From the NCBI RefSeq assembly GCF_008119665.1, contig NZ_CP043046.1:5146001-5210000 (forward strand): DNA of 64,000 nucleotides. The letters are read 5' to 3'. This stretch comes from Pigmentiphaga aceris. GTDB lineage: Bacteria; Pseudomonadota; Gammaproteobacteria; Burkholderiales; Burkholderiaceae_B. The notes beneath the pieces are model-generated. The model worked only from the letters and a program-made list of their open reading frames with translations, was not told where the DNA came from and did no database searches. Below are positions 9,095 through 18,216 of this stretch, piece after piece. The position numbers and the translations under genes are program-made. Numbering within the stretch: the stretch's first letter is position 1; the number at the start of each line of letters is the position of its first letter.

Positions 9095-9295
9095 ATGAAG
9101 ATCATGCTGAATGGGGAATCACGCACGTTCGAGGGCCCCACCTCGGTGGCAGATTTGCTGATTGCGCTGGGCTACGCGGGTAAACGCGTCGCCGTCGAGC
9201 GCAACGGGCAGATCGTGCCGCGCAGTGCACACGAACATTCCCTGCTTGCCGACGACGATCAGATCGAGATCGTGGTGGCCGTCGGGGGAGGCTGA
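9095..9295 (+). CDS. thiS: Sulfur carrier protein ThiS
   Basis: A 66-residue ubiquitin-fold sulfur carrier for thiamine thiazole synthesis. The decisive feature is the C-terminal Gly-Gly (VAVGGG), which becomes the thiocarboxylate. The ATG at 9095 matches the family length; an open frame upstream to 8909 is not protein-like. A TTAAAAT -10-like element at 9081-9087 lies just upstream. thiG is not adjacent: the next gene, 2 bp downstream, is trmB. No CUGAGA-type TPP riboswitch element is visible in the leader. Confidence 0.9.
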   Translation: MKIMLNGESRTFEGPTSVADLLIALGYAGKRVAVERNGQIVPRSAHEHSLLADDDQIEIVVAVGGG

Positions 9296-9297
9296 CA

Positions 9298-10074
9298 ATG
9301 ACTTTGCCCACCCCTAATTCCCTGGACACGCCAGACGTGTCCGATTCCCAGACTGCGCAGCCCAGCGACGCACCGCTTTCCAACCATCCGTCGCATCCGA
9401 TGGCTGGCTCGCACATTCGCAGCTTTATACATCGCCGCAGCCACATCACGCTGGGCCAGCAGGAAGCGCTGGACAAGCTGTTGAGCAAATGGGCCCTGCC
9501 CTACGAAAACCGTCTGATAGATCCGGCTGCCGTCTTCGGACGCGAAGCCCCGCTGGTGCTGGAAATCGGTTTCGGCATGGGCGAGACGACCGAGAAGATC
9601 GCCATTGCTCGCTCGGAAGAAAACTTCCTGGGCGTGGAGGTGTTCAACGCCGGTGTTGGCGCGATGCTGAAACGCATCGAGACGTCTTCGCTGCCGAACG
9701 TGCGCATCATTCAGCACGACGCGGTGGAAGTGGTGCGCGACATGATTGCGCCCAATTCGCTGGCCGGCGTGCATGTGTATTTCCCGGACCCGTGGCAGAA
9801 GAAGCGCCATCACAAGCGTCGTCTGATTCAGCCGGCGTTTGTGGCGCTGCTGGCGTCGCGTATTGCCCCGGGCGGCTATTTGCATTGCGCAACCGACTGG
9901 GAAGATTACGGCGTGCAGATGCTGGAAGTGCTCAGCGGTGAACCCAGCCTGGAGAACACGGCCGACGGTTACGCGCCGCGCCCGGAATGGCGTCCGCAGA
10001 CCAAGTTCGAGACACGCGGCATGCGTCTTGGACATGGCGTGTGGGACTTGTTCTTCAAGCGTCGCGCTGTCTGA
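9298..10074 (+). CDS. trmB: tRNA (guanine-N7-)-methyltransferase
   Basis: A SAM-dependent methyltransferase of 258 residues that forms m7G46 in tRNA. The SAM-binding loop [11 protein letters not shown] (about residues 84-94) and the family signature [14 protein letters not shown] (about residues 161-174) are intact. It has an N-terminal extension of about 50 residues, common in betaproteobacteria. It starts 2 bp after thiS, so the two are probably cotranscribed, and it ends before a bidirectional terminator. Confidence 0.95.
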   Translation: MTLPTPNSLDTPDVSDSQTAQPSDAPLSNHPSHPMAGSHIRSFIHRRSHITLGQQEALDKLLSKWALPYENRLIDPAAVFGREAPLVLEIGFGMGETTEKIAIARSEENFLGVEVFNAGVGAMLKRIETSSLPNVRIIQHDAVEVVRDMIAPNSLAGVHVYFPDPWQKKRHHKRRLIQPAFVALLASRIAPGGYLHCATDWEDYGVQMLEVLSGEPSLENTADGYAPRPEWRPQTKFETRGMRLGHGVWDLFFKRRAV

Positions 10075-10135
10075 AGTTTGCTCAGAGGCGTCATGACAAA
10101 GCCGGTCTGAGCGGCTTTGCTCTGCACTCATGAAA

Positions 10136-10180
10136 ATGCCCGCCTTGCCCGATATCGATCGGTGCAAGGCGGGCATTTTT
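10136..10180. terminator. Bidirectional intrinsic terminator between trmB and recQ
   Basis: A 13-bp perfect stem (atgcccgccttgc / gcaaggcgggcat) has AAAA on the left and TTTTT on the right, so it can end transcripts of both convergent genes. Confidence 0.92.
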
Positions 10181-10220
10181 ACTTGCGTTGGCGGAACAAA
10201 AACCTAGGCAAGATTCAGGT

Positions 10221-12056
10221 TCAAAGCTCGCCCACGCAGCGCAAGATATCTTCGCCATAGGCTTCCAGCTTGCGCGCCCCCACGCCGGTGATGCCTTCCA
10301 GATCTTCCAGCGATTCAGGATGCACCAGGGCGATTTCGCGCAGGGTTGCATCGTGGAAAATCACATAGGCCGGCACGCCATGTTCCTTGGCGATGCTGGC
10401 GCGCCAGCTGCGCAAGGCGGCGAACACCGGTTCGGCCGCAGGCGGCAGTACGATGGCGGGTGCCTTGGTGCGGGTGCTGGTGCTCGATCCACGACCGCGT
10501 GCAGGTTTGGGTGGCTCGCGGCGCAGCATCAAGGTGTGCTCGCCTTTCAACACGGCCCGGCTGGCTTCCGTCAGCCCCAGGGTGCCGAAGGATTCGTGAT
10601 CGACCGACAGCAGACCTTGCGCAATCAGCTGGCGCAAGACACTGCGCCATTCGTTGTCCGACAGGTCTGCACCGATGCCAAACACGCTGAGTTCATCGTG
10701 ACGATTTTGTCCTATCTTCTCGGTTTTTTTTCCCCGCAGCAGGTCGATCAGGTGCGCAGTCCCAAAGCGCTGGCCGCGTTCCTTCCACATGCGGTAAACC
10801 GCAGACAAAGCCTTTTGCGCAGCGATGGTGCCGTCCCAGGCTTGCGGCGGTTCCAGGCAGGTGTCGCAGTTGCCGCAGGCCGTTGATACCTGACCGAAGT
10901 AGTTCAGCAAGCGGGTGCGTCGGCACGATACGGTTTCGCACAGGCCCAGCATGGCGTCGAGCATGGCGGCGCTGCGGCGCTTGTAGGCGTCGTCACCGGT
11001 GGACTCGTCGATCATGCGGCGTTGTTGCACCACGTCTTGCAGGCCGTAGGCCATCCAGGCCTGCGCGGGCAAACCGTCGCGACCGGCACGGCCGGTTTCC
11101 TGGTAATAGCCTTCGACTGACTTGGGCATGTCCAGGTGGGCGACAAAACGCACATCGGGTTTGTCGATGCCCATGCCGAACGCGATGGTGGCGACCATGA
11201 CGACGCCGTCTTCGCGCAGAAAGCGCGCCTGGTTGGCGGCACGGCGCTGCGCGTCCATGCCCGCGTGGTAGGCCATCGCGTCGATGCCTTGCTGGCACAG
11301 GAATTCAGCCGTTTCTTCGACCTTGTTGCGCGACATGCAGTAGATGACGCCTGCGTCGCCCGCATGTTCGTTCTTCACGAAATCGAGCAGTTGCCGACGC
11401 GGATCGTTCTTTTCGACGATGCGGTAACGGATGTTCGGGCGGTCGAAGCTCGACACAAACACCTGCGCGTCATGAAGCCCCAAACGCTCGATGATTTCGA
11501 TGCGGGTGGCCTCGGTGGCGGTTGCCGTCAGTGCAATGCGCGGTACATCTGGCCAGCGTTCGCCCAACAGCGACAGGCCCAGATATTCCGGGCGGAAGTC
11601 ATGCCCCCACTGCGATACACAGTGCGCTTCATCAATCGCGAACAGGGAAATGTTGCCGCGCGCCAGCAAAGACAGGCAGCGATCGGTCAGCAACCGCTCG
11701 GGCGCGACGTACAGCATGTCGAGCTGGCCGGACACGAACGCGTGTTCGACTTCCCGAACGGTGGCCATGTCCTGCGTGGAATTCAGATACGCCGCGCGCA
11801 CGCCAAGCTCGGTCAGGGCATCGACCTGATCCTGCATCAAGGCGATCAGCGGCGACACGACGACGCCGGTGCCGGCACGAACCAAAGCAGGAATCTGGAA
11901 GCACAACGACTTGCCGCCCCCGGTAGGCATCAACACCAGTGCATCACCGCCAGCAACCACCTGGTTGACGACATCGGCCTGGTGGCCCCGGAAATGGTCA
12001 TAGCCGAAAACGCGCTGGAGCACGTCCTGCGCGGTCGGTTCGGAAGAGATAGGCAT
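10221..12056 (-). CDS. recQ: ATP-dependent DNA helicase RecQ
   Basis: A 611-residue RecQ helicase. Walker A is in MPTGGGKSLCFQ (about residues 43-54) and the DEAH box with the RecQ aromatic loop is IDEAHCVSQWGHDFRPEY. Helicase motif VI (QETGRAGRDG), a zinc-binding RQC region with four cysteines, and a C-terminal HRDC domain follow. It marks the left boundary of the T3SS island: the next gene upstream is the ECF sigma factor on the same strand. Confidence 0.96.
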   Translation of the reverse strand: MPISSEPTAQDVLQRVFGYDHFRGHQADVVNQVVAGGDALVLMPTGGGKSLCFQIPALVRAGTGVVVSPLIALMQDQVDALTELGVRAAYLNSTQDMATVREVEHAFVSGQLDMLYVAPERLLTDRCLSLLARGNISLFAIDEAHCVSQWGHDFRPEYLGLSLLGERWPDVPRIALTATATEATRIEIIERLGLHDAQVFVSSFDRPNIRYRIVEKNDPRRQLLDFVKNEHAGDAGVIYCMSRNKVEETAEFLCQQGIDAMAYHAGMDAQRRAANQARFLREDGVVMVATIAFGMGIDKPDVRFVAHLDMPKSVEGYYQETGRAGRDGLPAQAWMAYGLQDVVQQRRMIDESTGDDAYKRRSAAMLDAMLGLCETVSCRRTRLLNYFGQVSTACGNCDTCLEPPQAWDGTIAAQKALSAVYRMWKERGQRFGTAHLIDLLRGKKTEKIGQNRHDELSVFGIGADLSDNEWRSVLRQLIAQGLLSVDHESFGTLGLTEASRAVLKGEHTLMLRREPPKPARGRGSSTSTRTKAPAIVLPPAAEPVFAALRSWRASIAKEHGVPAYVIFHDATLREIALVHPESLEDLEGITGVGARKLEAYGEDILRCVGEL

Positions 12057-12195
12057 AGAGGAATTGTATGCCGCGTCGGTGCGGCCTCAATCGAGGGGGC
12101 GACAGGAATGTCCAAGCCGTCTGCAACCAGCCGAACAGCGGGCGTGACAAAGGACCGAATCGGCCCTGGCACCACACAGGTTCAGTCGTTGCGCG

Positions 12196-12804
12196 TCAGT
12201 CGTTGAGCGCGATACCGCGCTGGTTGAGCTTGTCGCGCAGCGCACTGCGCGCGCGCGACAGACGGCTGCGGATAGTGCCGATGGGCACCATCAACAATGC
12301 GGCCGCTTCTTCATAAGACAAGTCGTCGACGCCCACCATGAGCAGGATGTCGCGCATGTTCTCGGGAAGTTCGTTCAGCGAGTCGGACAAGGCTTGCATG
12401 GTCTGACGCTGTTCGATCTGCTCGCAAGGAGCCAGAATCGGCGCGGAGTGGTCGTCAAGCGCATCAGTGCCGACGAATTCGTAACGGCGTTCCGGTGCCC
12501 GTGACAAGTGATTGCGCACCAGATTGAGCGCAATGCCGTAGAGCCAGGTAGACAGCTGGGATTCGCCGCGAAACGCCTGATAAGAGCGGGCAGCTTCAAC
12601 GAAGGCCTGCTGAGCCAGGTCGTCGGCTTCCGAGGTATTGCCGATGTGCTTGATGATGAAACGACGCAAGCGCGTGGAATGCTCTCGGACCAGATCACGC
12701 AGCAGGAATTCTTCGCTGGCGTTCCAAGCACCGCAGGCACCGGACTCTAGCGTCGGTGCCACGCCTTGCTCGGACGTTGCGTTGAGTTCCTGGGAATTTG
12801 CCAT
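12196..12804 (-). CDS. HrpL/BtrS-like ECF sigma factor for the T3SS
   Basis: A 202-residue extracytoplasmic-function sigma factor. The sigma-2 region (about residues 48-105) includes SEADDLAQQAFVEAAR and STWLYGIALNLVRNHL. The sigma-4 region (about residues 140-195) has SYEEAAALLMVPIGTIRSRL for -35 recognition. Bordetella BtrS and plant-pathogen HrpL are sigma factors of this kind that switch on T3SS genes, and HrpL reads a GGAACC -35 box. Six GGAAC(C/T) promoters occur in this island, so a direct role is very likely. It lies 106 bp downstream of the 191-residue gene on the same strand and could be cotranscribed with it. Confidence 0.85.
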   Translation of the reverse strand: MANSQELNATSEQGVAPTLESGACGAWNASEEFLLRDLVREHSTRLRRFIIKHIGNTSEADDLAQQAFVEAARSYQAFRGESQLSTWLYGIALNLVRNHLSRAPERRYEFVGTDALDDHSAPILAPCEQIEQRQTMQALSDSLNELPENMRDILLMVGVDDLSYEEAAALLMVPIGTIRSRLSRARSALRDKLNQRGIALND

Positions 12805-12832
12805 GTAGATGCTCTAACCGGACCGCGTATTT

Positions 12833-12867
12833 TTACAGATAAATGCTTCTCTTTGCACTATCTGTAA
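12833..12867. promoter_or_regulatory. Inverted repeat upstream of the ECF sigma gene
   Basis: A perfect 9-bp inverted repeat, TTACAGATA (12833-12841) and TATCTGTAA (12859-12867), is separated by 17 bp. It begins 28 bp before the sigma factor start. It is either an operator for an upstream regulator or a stem-loop in the leader. The centre-to-centre spacing of the arms is 26 bp. Confidence 0.55.
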
Positions 12868-12910
12868 CGATTTTCCCACGTCAGGGGAAAATAGCCGAAA
12901 CGGCGCTGTA

Positions 12911-13486
12911 TCAGGCCAAACGGCTATTCAGGATCTCGCTCAACCAAGACTGGGCGACGGACGGCGGTACGGGAGAGTTTCCAGACGTTGCAGCCTCATC
13001 GAAACGACGCTGCATGGCATCGTCGATGGTCTGGCGTTGGGCAGCGTCAAGTGAGCCGGATATACCAAGCGCGGACGCCGTGCGTTCGAACTCGGCACCG
13101 GAGGCTTTGGCCGAAAACGCGAGCTGGGTGACAAAGTCGACACCACCCAGAGCTTGGCCTGCTTCGCGCGCCATGTCGACGGCGAGCGTAACGGTTCGGG
13201 ACGACAAGGGCTTGCCGGGCGCACTGACCAAGTCGAGTTCACGCGCGACGGCTGTGCCGACACCCGTGCCGAAGGTGCGCGCCAAGGTATCGACGAACAT
13301 CGATGCGGTATCGACGTTCGGCGCGATCCACGCCACGCTGCGACCATTGGGCAAGCTGCCGGTGGCCATCACTTGCAAGCGTTCGCCGGCGATATCGGCG
13401 TAGACCTCGCGTCCACCTGCAGCCGCCTGGGTAAAGGCGTCAAGGGAAACGAATCCGGACGAAGAAGAGATTGGCGAGATAGTCAT
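12911..13486 (-). CDS. T3SS-regulon protein, candidate secreted anti-sigma factor (BspR/BtrA-like)
   Basis: A 191-residue protein with a serine-rich, hydrophilic N-terminus (MTISPISSSSGF) of the kind used as a type III secretion signal. There are no membrane segments and no enzyme motif that I recognise. It has its own GGAACC-N14-GTTAC box 42 bp upstream and lies immediately upstream of the ECF sigma gene. In Bordetella the secreted protein BspR/BtrA is the anti-sigma factor of BtrS, and its size class is similar. The function here is inferred from position and promoter, not from a motif. It could instead be an effector. Confidence 0.55.
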   Translation of the reverse strand: MTISPISSSSGFVSLDAFTQAAAGGREVYADIAGERLQVMATGSLPNGRSVAWIAPNVDTASMFVDTLARTFGTGVGTAVARELDLVSAPGKPLSSRTVTLAVDMAREAGQALGGVDFVTQLAFSAKASGAEFERTASALGISGSLDAAQRQTIDDAMQRRFDEAATSGNSPVPPSVAQSWLSEILNSRLA

Positions 13487-13528
13487 ACGAGCAGTCTGGG
13501 CCGATGATTCAAAGCGTATATCGGTTAA

Positions 13529-13553
13529 GTAACCGCGGCCGGTTCATGGTTCC
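13529..13553 (-). promoter_or_regulatory. Predicted ECF (HrpL/BtrS-type) promoter of the 191-residue gene
   Basis: On the minus strand GGAACC (13548-13553), 14 bp, GTTAC (13529-13533). The -10 element ends 42 bp before the gene start. The spacing is identical to that of the five other copies in the island. Confidence 0.75.
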
Positions 13554-13666
13554 AAAGTATTTTATTGTTTAAGAAGATAAGTTGTCATGATTAAGACCCG
13601 TTTAACGGCAGGCGCTAATTTATCCGGGCCTTGATCAACCATATGAATGATGCGCGTCGGCAGTGC

Positions 13667-15676
13667 CTACTGGCCCTCGTAAATCTGCGCATCCCAACGC
13701 GCCGACGACGACGCACTGCTGCGCGTAGACGACGATGTGGATGCGCCGCGCGGTGAACGCGGCTCGATACGAATCACCTGACCGCGCGAGGTAGCATCTG
13801 GTGCCTGCACCGGTGCCAGCGGCTGCAAGGGCGGCGTGCCCGGCAAGACCGGCGCTGTCGGCAACACAGCCGGGGCCGCAGGCAGCACACGCACTTCCGA
13901 ACGATTCAGTTGTTCGCGGTCCAGATACTGGCCCACCGTCGGCGCAACCGGGGCACCGGCGGGTGCCACTTCCGAGGTGACGCCCGCCACCACCGGTTCA
14001 CCATTGATCGCGATCACGCGCGGCCGGATCATGAACAGGCGTTCGCGTCGCTGGATCGTCTTGGATTTCGACGAGAACAGCACACCGAAGCCGGGGATAT
14101 CACCCAGCACCGGCACCTTGTCGACCTGCTCGGAATCCTGCGAGCTGTTGTAGCCGCCGATCAGCAAGGTCTGGTCGTTGCCGACCACAGCCAAGGTGCT
14201 GATGGTGCTGCGACGAACCGTGGGCAGACCGTCGATCTGACGTTCTTCCTGGATGCTGCCGTCTTCGATGTCGACGGTCAGTTCGACCTGACCGGCATTT
14301 TTGCCATCGATGAAGCGCGGCGTAACCCGCAGCGACGTGCCGACTGTCACCGGCGTGACCGTAGCCACCCGTTCACCCAGCGTCTGGATGTAGAACGTGT
14401 CCGACAGATCGATCAGTGCGCCCAGGTTGTCGGCCGTCAGGATAGACGGCTGCGACAGGATGTTGGCGCGACCGTCGGTCTGCAGCGCACGAATGCGCGC
14501 CGCCAACCGATTGCTCAGGCTCAGGCCGATGGTGCCGGGGGTAAGCGTGGTGGCCGCGCTGTCGATCGGCAGCACGCCGCCGCTGGTGCCCAGCGCCAGG
14601 TTGCCGTACCCCAGCACCGAGTTGCCCGAGCGGGCGCCCCAGGTTACGCCCAGTTCGCTGACCACTTCCGAGTTCACGTCAACGATCATCGCCTCGATCT
14701 CGATCAAGGTGCTCGGGCGGTCGAGCTGTTCGATCAGGGTGCGATAGATTGGTATGCGGTCCGGGATGTCCTGCACGATGATCGCGTTCAGGCGTGCATC
14801 GGCCTGGATGGTGGGTTCGCGCATGCGAACGGACCCACGCGTCGTGCCGGTTGCACGCGGTGCTGCTTCGCTGCCTGCGGCGGGCACGCCGCTGACTGGC
14901 GAGGTGCTGGCGACGCTGTTGGCTCCGCCGCCACCCGCCCCTGCGCCACCGCCGCCGACCAGGTCCGTGAACACGGGCGGACGCTCGCGCAACGGCGCGG
15001 CAATCGACGACAAGGTTTCGTTGTTGTTGCTGCCACTGCCGCTGATCAGATTGCGCAGCACGGTTGCCAGGCCGGGCGTGACGACCTGCGAATTGCGATA
15101 GGCGATGCTGCGGTCATTGACCGATGCATGCTTCAGGCGAAATACCGCCACTTGCTGGCCGCCACCGCCCGTGGGCATGGCGGCAATGGTGCGGTCGATC
15201 AGGTCCAGATAGGCAGGGGGACCGGACACCAGCGCCACGCCCTGCTCGGGCAATTCACCCCAGCCGAAACGCGGATCGAGCACACCGAGCTGTTCCAGCG
15301 CCTGACGCATGCTGGTGATCGAGCCACCCATGGCACTGACCGAGCGCGTGGCGGTTTCCGCCGCGCCGCTGACATACAAGGTGCCTGCGTACACGAACCA
15401 GTTGAAGCCGTAGACACCGCCCAGGCGGTTCATGAATTCGGTCGGGTTGGCCGCATTGAAGCGACCGTTGACCACGCCGGACACCGACGAACCCACCTGC
15501 AAGGACAGGCTGAAGCTGCCCGCCACTTCTTGCAGCACGGTGCGCAACGGGGCGTTGGTTGCGTAATAGCTGTAGGGTGCATCGGGCCAGGACGGTACGG
15601 CCTGCGCCGTACCCAGCAGGCCCAGGCTCAACAGCCCGGCCAGCATCATCCGCTTCACTGCATATTTCTTGGTCAT
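13667..15676 (-). CDS. sctC: T3SS outer-membrane secretin SctC (BscC)
   Basis: A 669-residue secretin that forms the outer-membrane ring. A signal peptide (about residues 1-27, ending AQA) is followed by N0/N1 ring domains, two further N domains separated by a Gly/Ala-rich linker (about residues 240-275), and the C-terminal secretin pore domain (about residues 330-540). It ends in a proline-rich tail of about 100 residues. The ATG at 15676 has GGCGGAAAT upstream and overlaps the end of the preceding gene; a TTG at 15679 is less likely. It is the last gene of the long minus-strand T3SS unit. Confidence 0.95.
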   Translation of the reverse strand: MTKKYAVKRMMLAGLLSLGLLGTAQAVPSWPDAPYSYYATNAPLRTVLQEVAGSFSLSLQVGSSVSGVVNGRFNAANPTEFMNRLGGVYGFNWFVYAGTLYVSGAAETATRSVSAMGGSITSMRQALEQLGVLDPRFGWGELPEQGVALVSGPPAYLDLIDRTIAAMPTGGGGQQVAVFRLKHASVNDRSIAYRNSQVVTPGLATVLRNLISGSGSNNNETLSSIAAPLRERPPVFTDLVGGGGAGAGGGGANSVASTSPVSGVPAAGSEAAPRATGTTRGSVRMREPTIQADARLNAIIVQDIPDRIPIYRTLIEQLDRPSTLIEIEAMIVDVNSEVVSELGVTWGARSGNSVLGYGNLALGTSGGVLPIDSAATTLTPGTIGLSLSNRLAARIRALQTDGRANILSQPSILTADNLGALIDLSDTFYIQTLGERVATVTPVTVGTSLRVTPRFIDGKNAGQVELTVDIEDGSIQEERQIDGLPTVRRSTISTLAVVGNDQTLLIGGYNSSQDSEQVDKVPVLGDIPGFGVLFSSKSKTIQRRERLFMIRPRVIAINGEPVVAGVTSEVAPAGAPVAPTVGQYLDREQLNRSEVRVLPAAPAVLPTAPVLPGTPPLQPLAPVQAPDATSRGQVIRIEPRSPRGASTSSSTRSSASSSARWDAQIYEGQ

Positions 15677-16077
15677 CAAGATTTCCGCCGTACCGCACTC
15701 GTCCAGAACGACAGTGCATTGAGAAATTCCGCGAGGGCTTCATCGACCTCGATATCGTGGCTGTCGGGTCGCACGGACTGCTGCAACCACAGCCCTTCTT
15801 CCTTGGGGTCGATCGAGCAGGTCGACGCATATTTGCTGGCCATGCCGCCCGCCATGCGGCCGATGTGCAGCATGAAGTCGTCGCGCGCGATGCCGACAGG
15901 CGGCAGCGCACACAGCCGGGCCGTGATGGCAAGCCAACCGGCGTCGGCACGTTGCAGATGGACGCGCCAGCGATCGTCGACCACCAGCGTTGCGCGGCCG
16001 TCGGCGCGCAGGGTTTCCGGTGGCAGGCCATGTCGGGCGACATAGCCGTGGATCAGGGGATGCACGTTGGCATTCAT
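15676..16077 (-). CDS. Small T3SS protein BscW, CesT-chaperone-like
   Basis: A 133-residue protein between sctU and sctC, the place of bscW in Bordetella. It has the acidic, mixed alpha/beta look of CesT-type secretion chaperones (DDRWRVHLQRADAGWLAI in the core). There is no signal peptide or lipobox, so it is not a pilotin like YscW despite the name. It overlaps sctU by an ATGA-type junction, indicating coupling. The substrate is unknown. Confidence 0.65.
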   Translation of the reverse strand: MNANVHPLIHGYVARHGLPPETLRADGRATLVVDDRWRVHLQRADAGWLAITARLCALPPVGIARDDFMLHIGRMAGGMASKYASTCSIDPKEEGLWLQQSVRPDSHDIEVDEALAEFLNALSFWTSAVRRKS

Positions 16078-17129
16078 GGGTTCGGGTCCTCGGCCGCGAG
16101 CTTGCGCACCAGGCGCAACACTTCGGCAACGGGTTCGATGAGTTCGCTGGGAATGTAGTGATCGATCTGCGCTTGCGACATGAGTGCACGCGCAAGCGGA
16201 ATGTTCTGCATGACTGGAATGCCTTCCTCGCGCGCGGCTCGCACCATCTCAGAAGCCAGCGTGCCTTCCCCCTTGGCCAGCACCATGGGCAGCGGGGTCT
16301 TCTCTGCGTCGTACAAAATCGCAATGGCCAGGTGGGTGGGGTTGGTCACCACCACCGAGGCCTTGCGTGTCTTGGTGACCGCGCCGTGCATGACCATCTC
16401 CTGATGCAGATGTTTGCGCTGGTGCTTGATGTGCGGGTCGCCTTCGGATTCCTTGAATTCCTGCTTGATATCCTCTTTGCTCATCATCAGGCCCTTCTTG
16501 TATTGCATGCGTTGCCAGGCGAAATCGGCGAGCGACAAGATGGCATAGGCCACCGCAATATTGATGACCAGCGTGCGCATCATGCTGCCAATGGCAGCGC
16601 CCATGCCGGACAACCCCGAATGCGGCACCACCATCAGTTCGGGCAAGGCATCGCGCACCACCAGCGTGACCAGCACCGACAGGAACACAATCTTCAGGAT
16701 CGATTTCAGGAACTCGACCAGGCTCTTCTTGGAAAACATGTTCTTCAGGTTGTCCATCACGTTCAGCTTCTTGCCCGAGGGCTTGAGCTTGTCGAACGCG
16801 AGCACGATGCCCACCTGAAGAAATTCCGATCCCATGCCGACCATCAGCACGATCAATACAAAGGGCAATACCAGCGCGATGGCTTCCCGCAGCACCGCGT
16901 CCAGCGCGGTTTTCAGTGCGGCGTTGAACTCCATCCCGACCAGGTCGGCGGGCACCAGAATGAGCTTGCCCAGCGATTCAACAATGCCACTGGCATTGCC
17001 CAGCATGTAGCCGAACAAGGCCAACACCAGCAGCGTCTGCGTGAAGTCCTTGCTGTGCGCGACGTCGCCCTTCTTGCGCGCGTCGCGCAGCTTTTTCTGA
17101 CTTGGCTGTTCGGTTTTTTCGCCGCTCAT
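16074..17129 (-). CDS. sctU: T3SS export switch protein SctU (BscU)
   Basis: A 351-residue inner-membrane export-apparatus protein with four transmembrane segments in the first 210 residues. The cytoplasmic domain carries the autocleavage motif NPTH (about residue 260, VVVTNPTHLAIA). Autocleavage after the Asn sets the switch from needle to translocator export. The ATG at 17129 overlaps the sctT stop (ATGA); an upstream GTG at 17141 is less likely. Confidence 0.95.
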   Translation of the reverse strand: MSGEKTEQPSQKKLRDARKKGDVAHSKDFTQTLLVLALFGYMLGNASGIVESLGKLILVPADLVGMEFNAALKTALDAVLREAIALVLPFVLIVLMVGMGSEFLQVGIVLAFDKLKPSGKKLNVMDNLKNMFSKKSLVEFLKSILKIVFLSVLVTLVVRDALPELMVVPHSGLSGMGAAIGSMMRTLVINIAVAYAILSLADFAWQRMQYKKGLMMSKEDIKQEFKESEGDPHIKHQRKHLHQEMVMHGAVTKTRKASVVVTNPTHLAIAILYDAEKTPLPMVLAKGEGTLASEMVRAAREEGIPVMQNIPLARALMSQAQIDHYIPSELIEPVAEVLRLVRKLAAEDPNP

Positions 17130-17926
17130 GGCGACCGCCACTGCGCATCGAGCATGGGCACGATGCCGCGGATGTCACCGATCATCTCGCCCACGTATTC
17201 AAACAAGGTGCTCATGTAGAGCACCAGCACCAGCAAGGCCAATCCGCTCTTGATCGGCATGGCCAGGAAAAACACCTGCAACTGGGGCGCGAAGCGGCTC
17301 ACCAGCGCCAGCCCGATTTCGGACAGGAACATGGCGATGATGGCAGGCGCACCGAGCAGCAGGACCATACGCATGAAGCGGCTCAATTGCTCCAGGAACA
17401 CCGGTACGCTTTCCGCGCGCAGGGTCGGTGCCCAGGAAAACAGATCCCAGAGGCGGTAGCTGTCGTAGATCAAGGTCAGCATCAACGCAAACCCGCCGCC
17501 CACCAGGAAAAACACCATGAACGCCTGGTTGAACAGGATGCCCATGGGGGAAGAATCATTGCCGGTCGCCGGGTTGATGGTGGCTCCCAGACTGGCGCCC
17601 CGCTGGTTGTCGATCACGAACCCGACCGCCTCGAAGATCCAGAATGGAATAGCCACCAGAAAACCCAGCACCACGCCGATGAAGACCTCTTTGCAGATGA
17701 TCAACACCAGTTCGATCGTGCTGACGCTCATCACGGCGTACTGCGGCTGCAGCATGGGCACCAGCACCAGGCCCATCGATGCAGCCACCGCATAACGCAA
17801 CATGCCCGGCAGGATCTGCCGGTTGAAGATCGGCAGCATCACGAACATGGCGAGGATGCGCGGCTGCGTGAGCGCCAGCGTGCCGAGAAACTGCTTCAGC
17901 TCGACATAGGTAACGCCCGAGATCAT
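17126..17926 (-). CDS. sctT: T3SS export gate protein SctT (BscT)
   Basis: A 266-residue polytopic inner-membrane protein of the SpaR/YscT/FliR family, part of the SctRST export gate. Several long hydrophobic helices are visible, with the conserved stretch KEVFIGVVLGFLVAIPFW at about residues 77-94. It lies between sctS and sctU as in other systems, with a 16-bp gap to sctS and an overlap with sctU. Confidence 0.94.
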   Translation of the reverse strand: MISGVTYVELKQFLGTLALTQPRILAMFVMLPIFNRQILPGMLRYAVAASMGLVLVPMLQPQYAVMSVSTIELVLIICKEVFIGVVLGFLVAIPFWIFEAVGFVIDNQRGASLGATINPATGNDSSPMGILFNQAFMVFFLVGGGFALMLTLIYDSYRLWDLFSWAPTLRAESVPVFLEQLSRFMRMVLLLGAPAIIAMFLSEIGLALVSRFAPQLQVFFLAMPIKSGLALLVLVLYMSTLFEYVGEMIGDIRGIVPMLDAQWRSP

Positions 17927-17942
17927 TTGGTTCCGGCCACGG

Positions 17943-18209
17943 TCAGTGGATCTTGTAAAGCACGTCGAACACCGAGACCGTGAAGTTGTACAGCTCGCCA
18001 GACAGCCAGCGTGCGGTCAGCAAAATGGTGGCAAACACCGCAATCAGCTTGATCGCGAAGGACAGCGTCTGCTCCTGGATCTGCGTGAGCGCCTGGAACA
18101 GCGAAAACAGCACGCCCACGATGGACGCCACTGCAATCGGTGGCAGCGACAGCCAGAGCACCAGGTAAAGCGCCTGGGTCATGTAGGAAACGATGTCGAC
18201 GGTACCCAT
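17943..18209 (-). CDS. sctS: T3SS export gate protein SctS (BscS)
   Basis: An 88-residue protein of the FliQ/YscS family with two transmembrane helices (about residues 15-38 and 50-70) around the motif LTQIQEQTLSFAIKL. The length and position between sctR and sctT are standard. Confidence 0.95.
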   Translation of the reverse strand: MGTVDIVSYMTQALYLVLWLSLPPIAVASIVGVLFSLFQALTQIQEQTLSFAIKLIAVFATILLTARWLSGELYNFTVSVFDVLYKIH

Positions 18210-18216
18210 GGCGCGC

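Noticed and set aside
13910..16045. A 711-codon open frame on the plus strand across the secretin gene
   Set aside because: It is antisense to sctC and bscW, which have clear family features. Its composition (Arg/Gln/His-rich) is that of a high-GC shadow frame.
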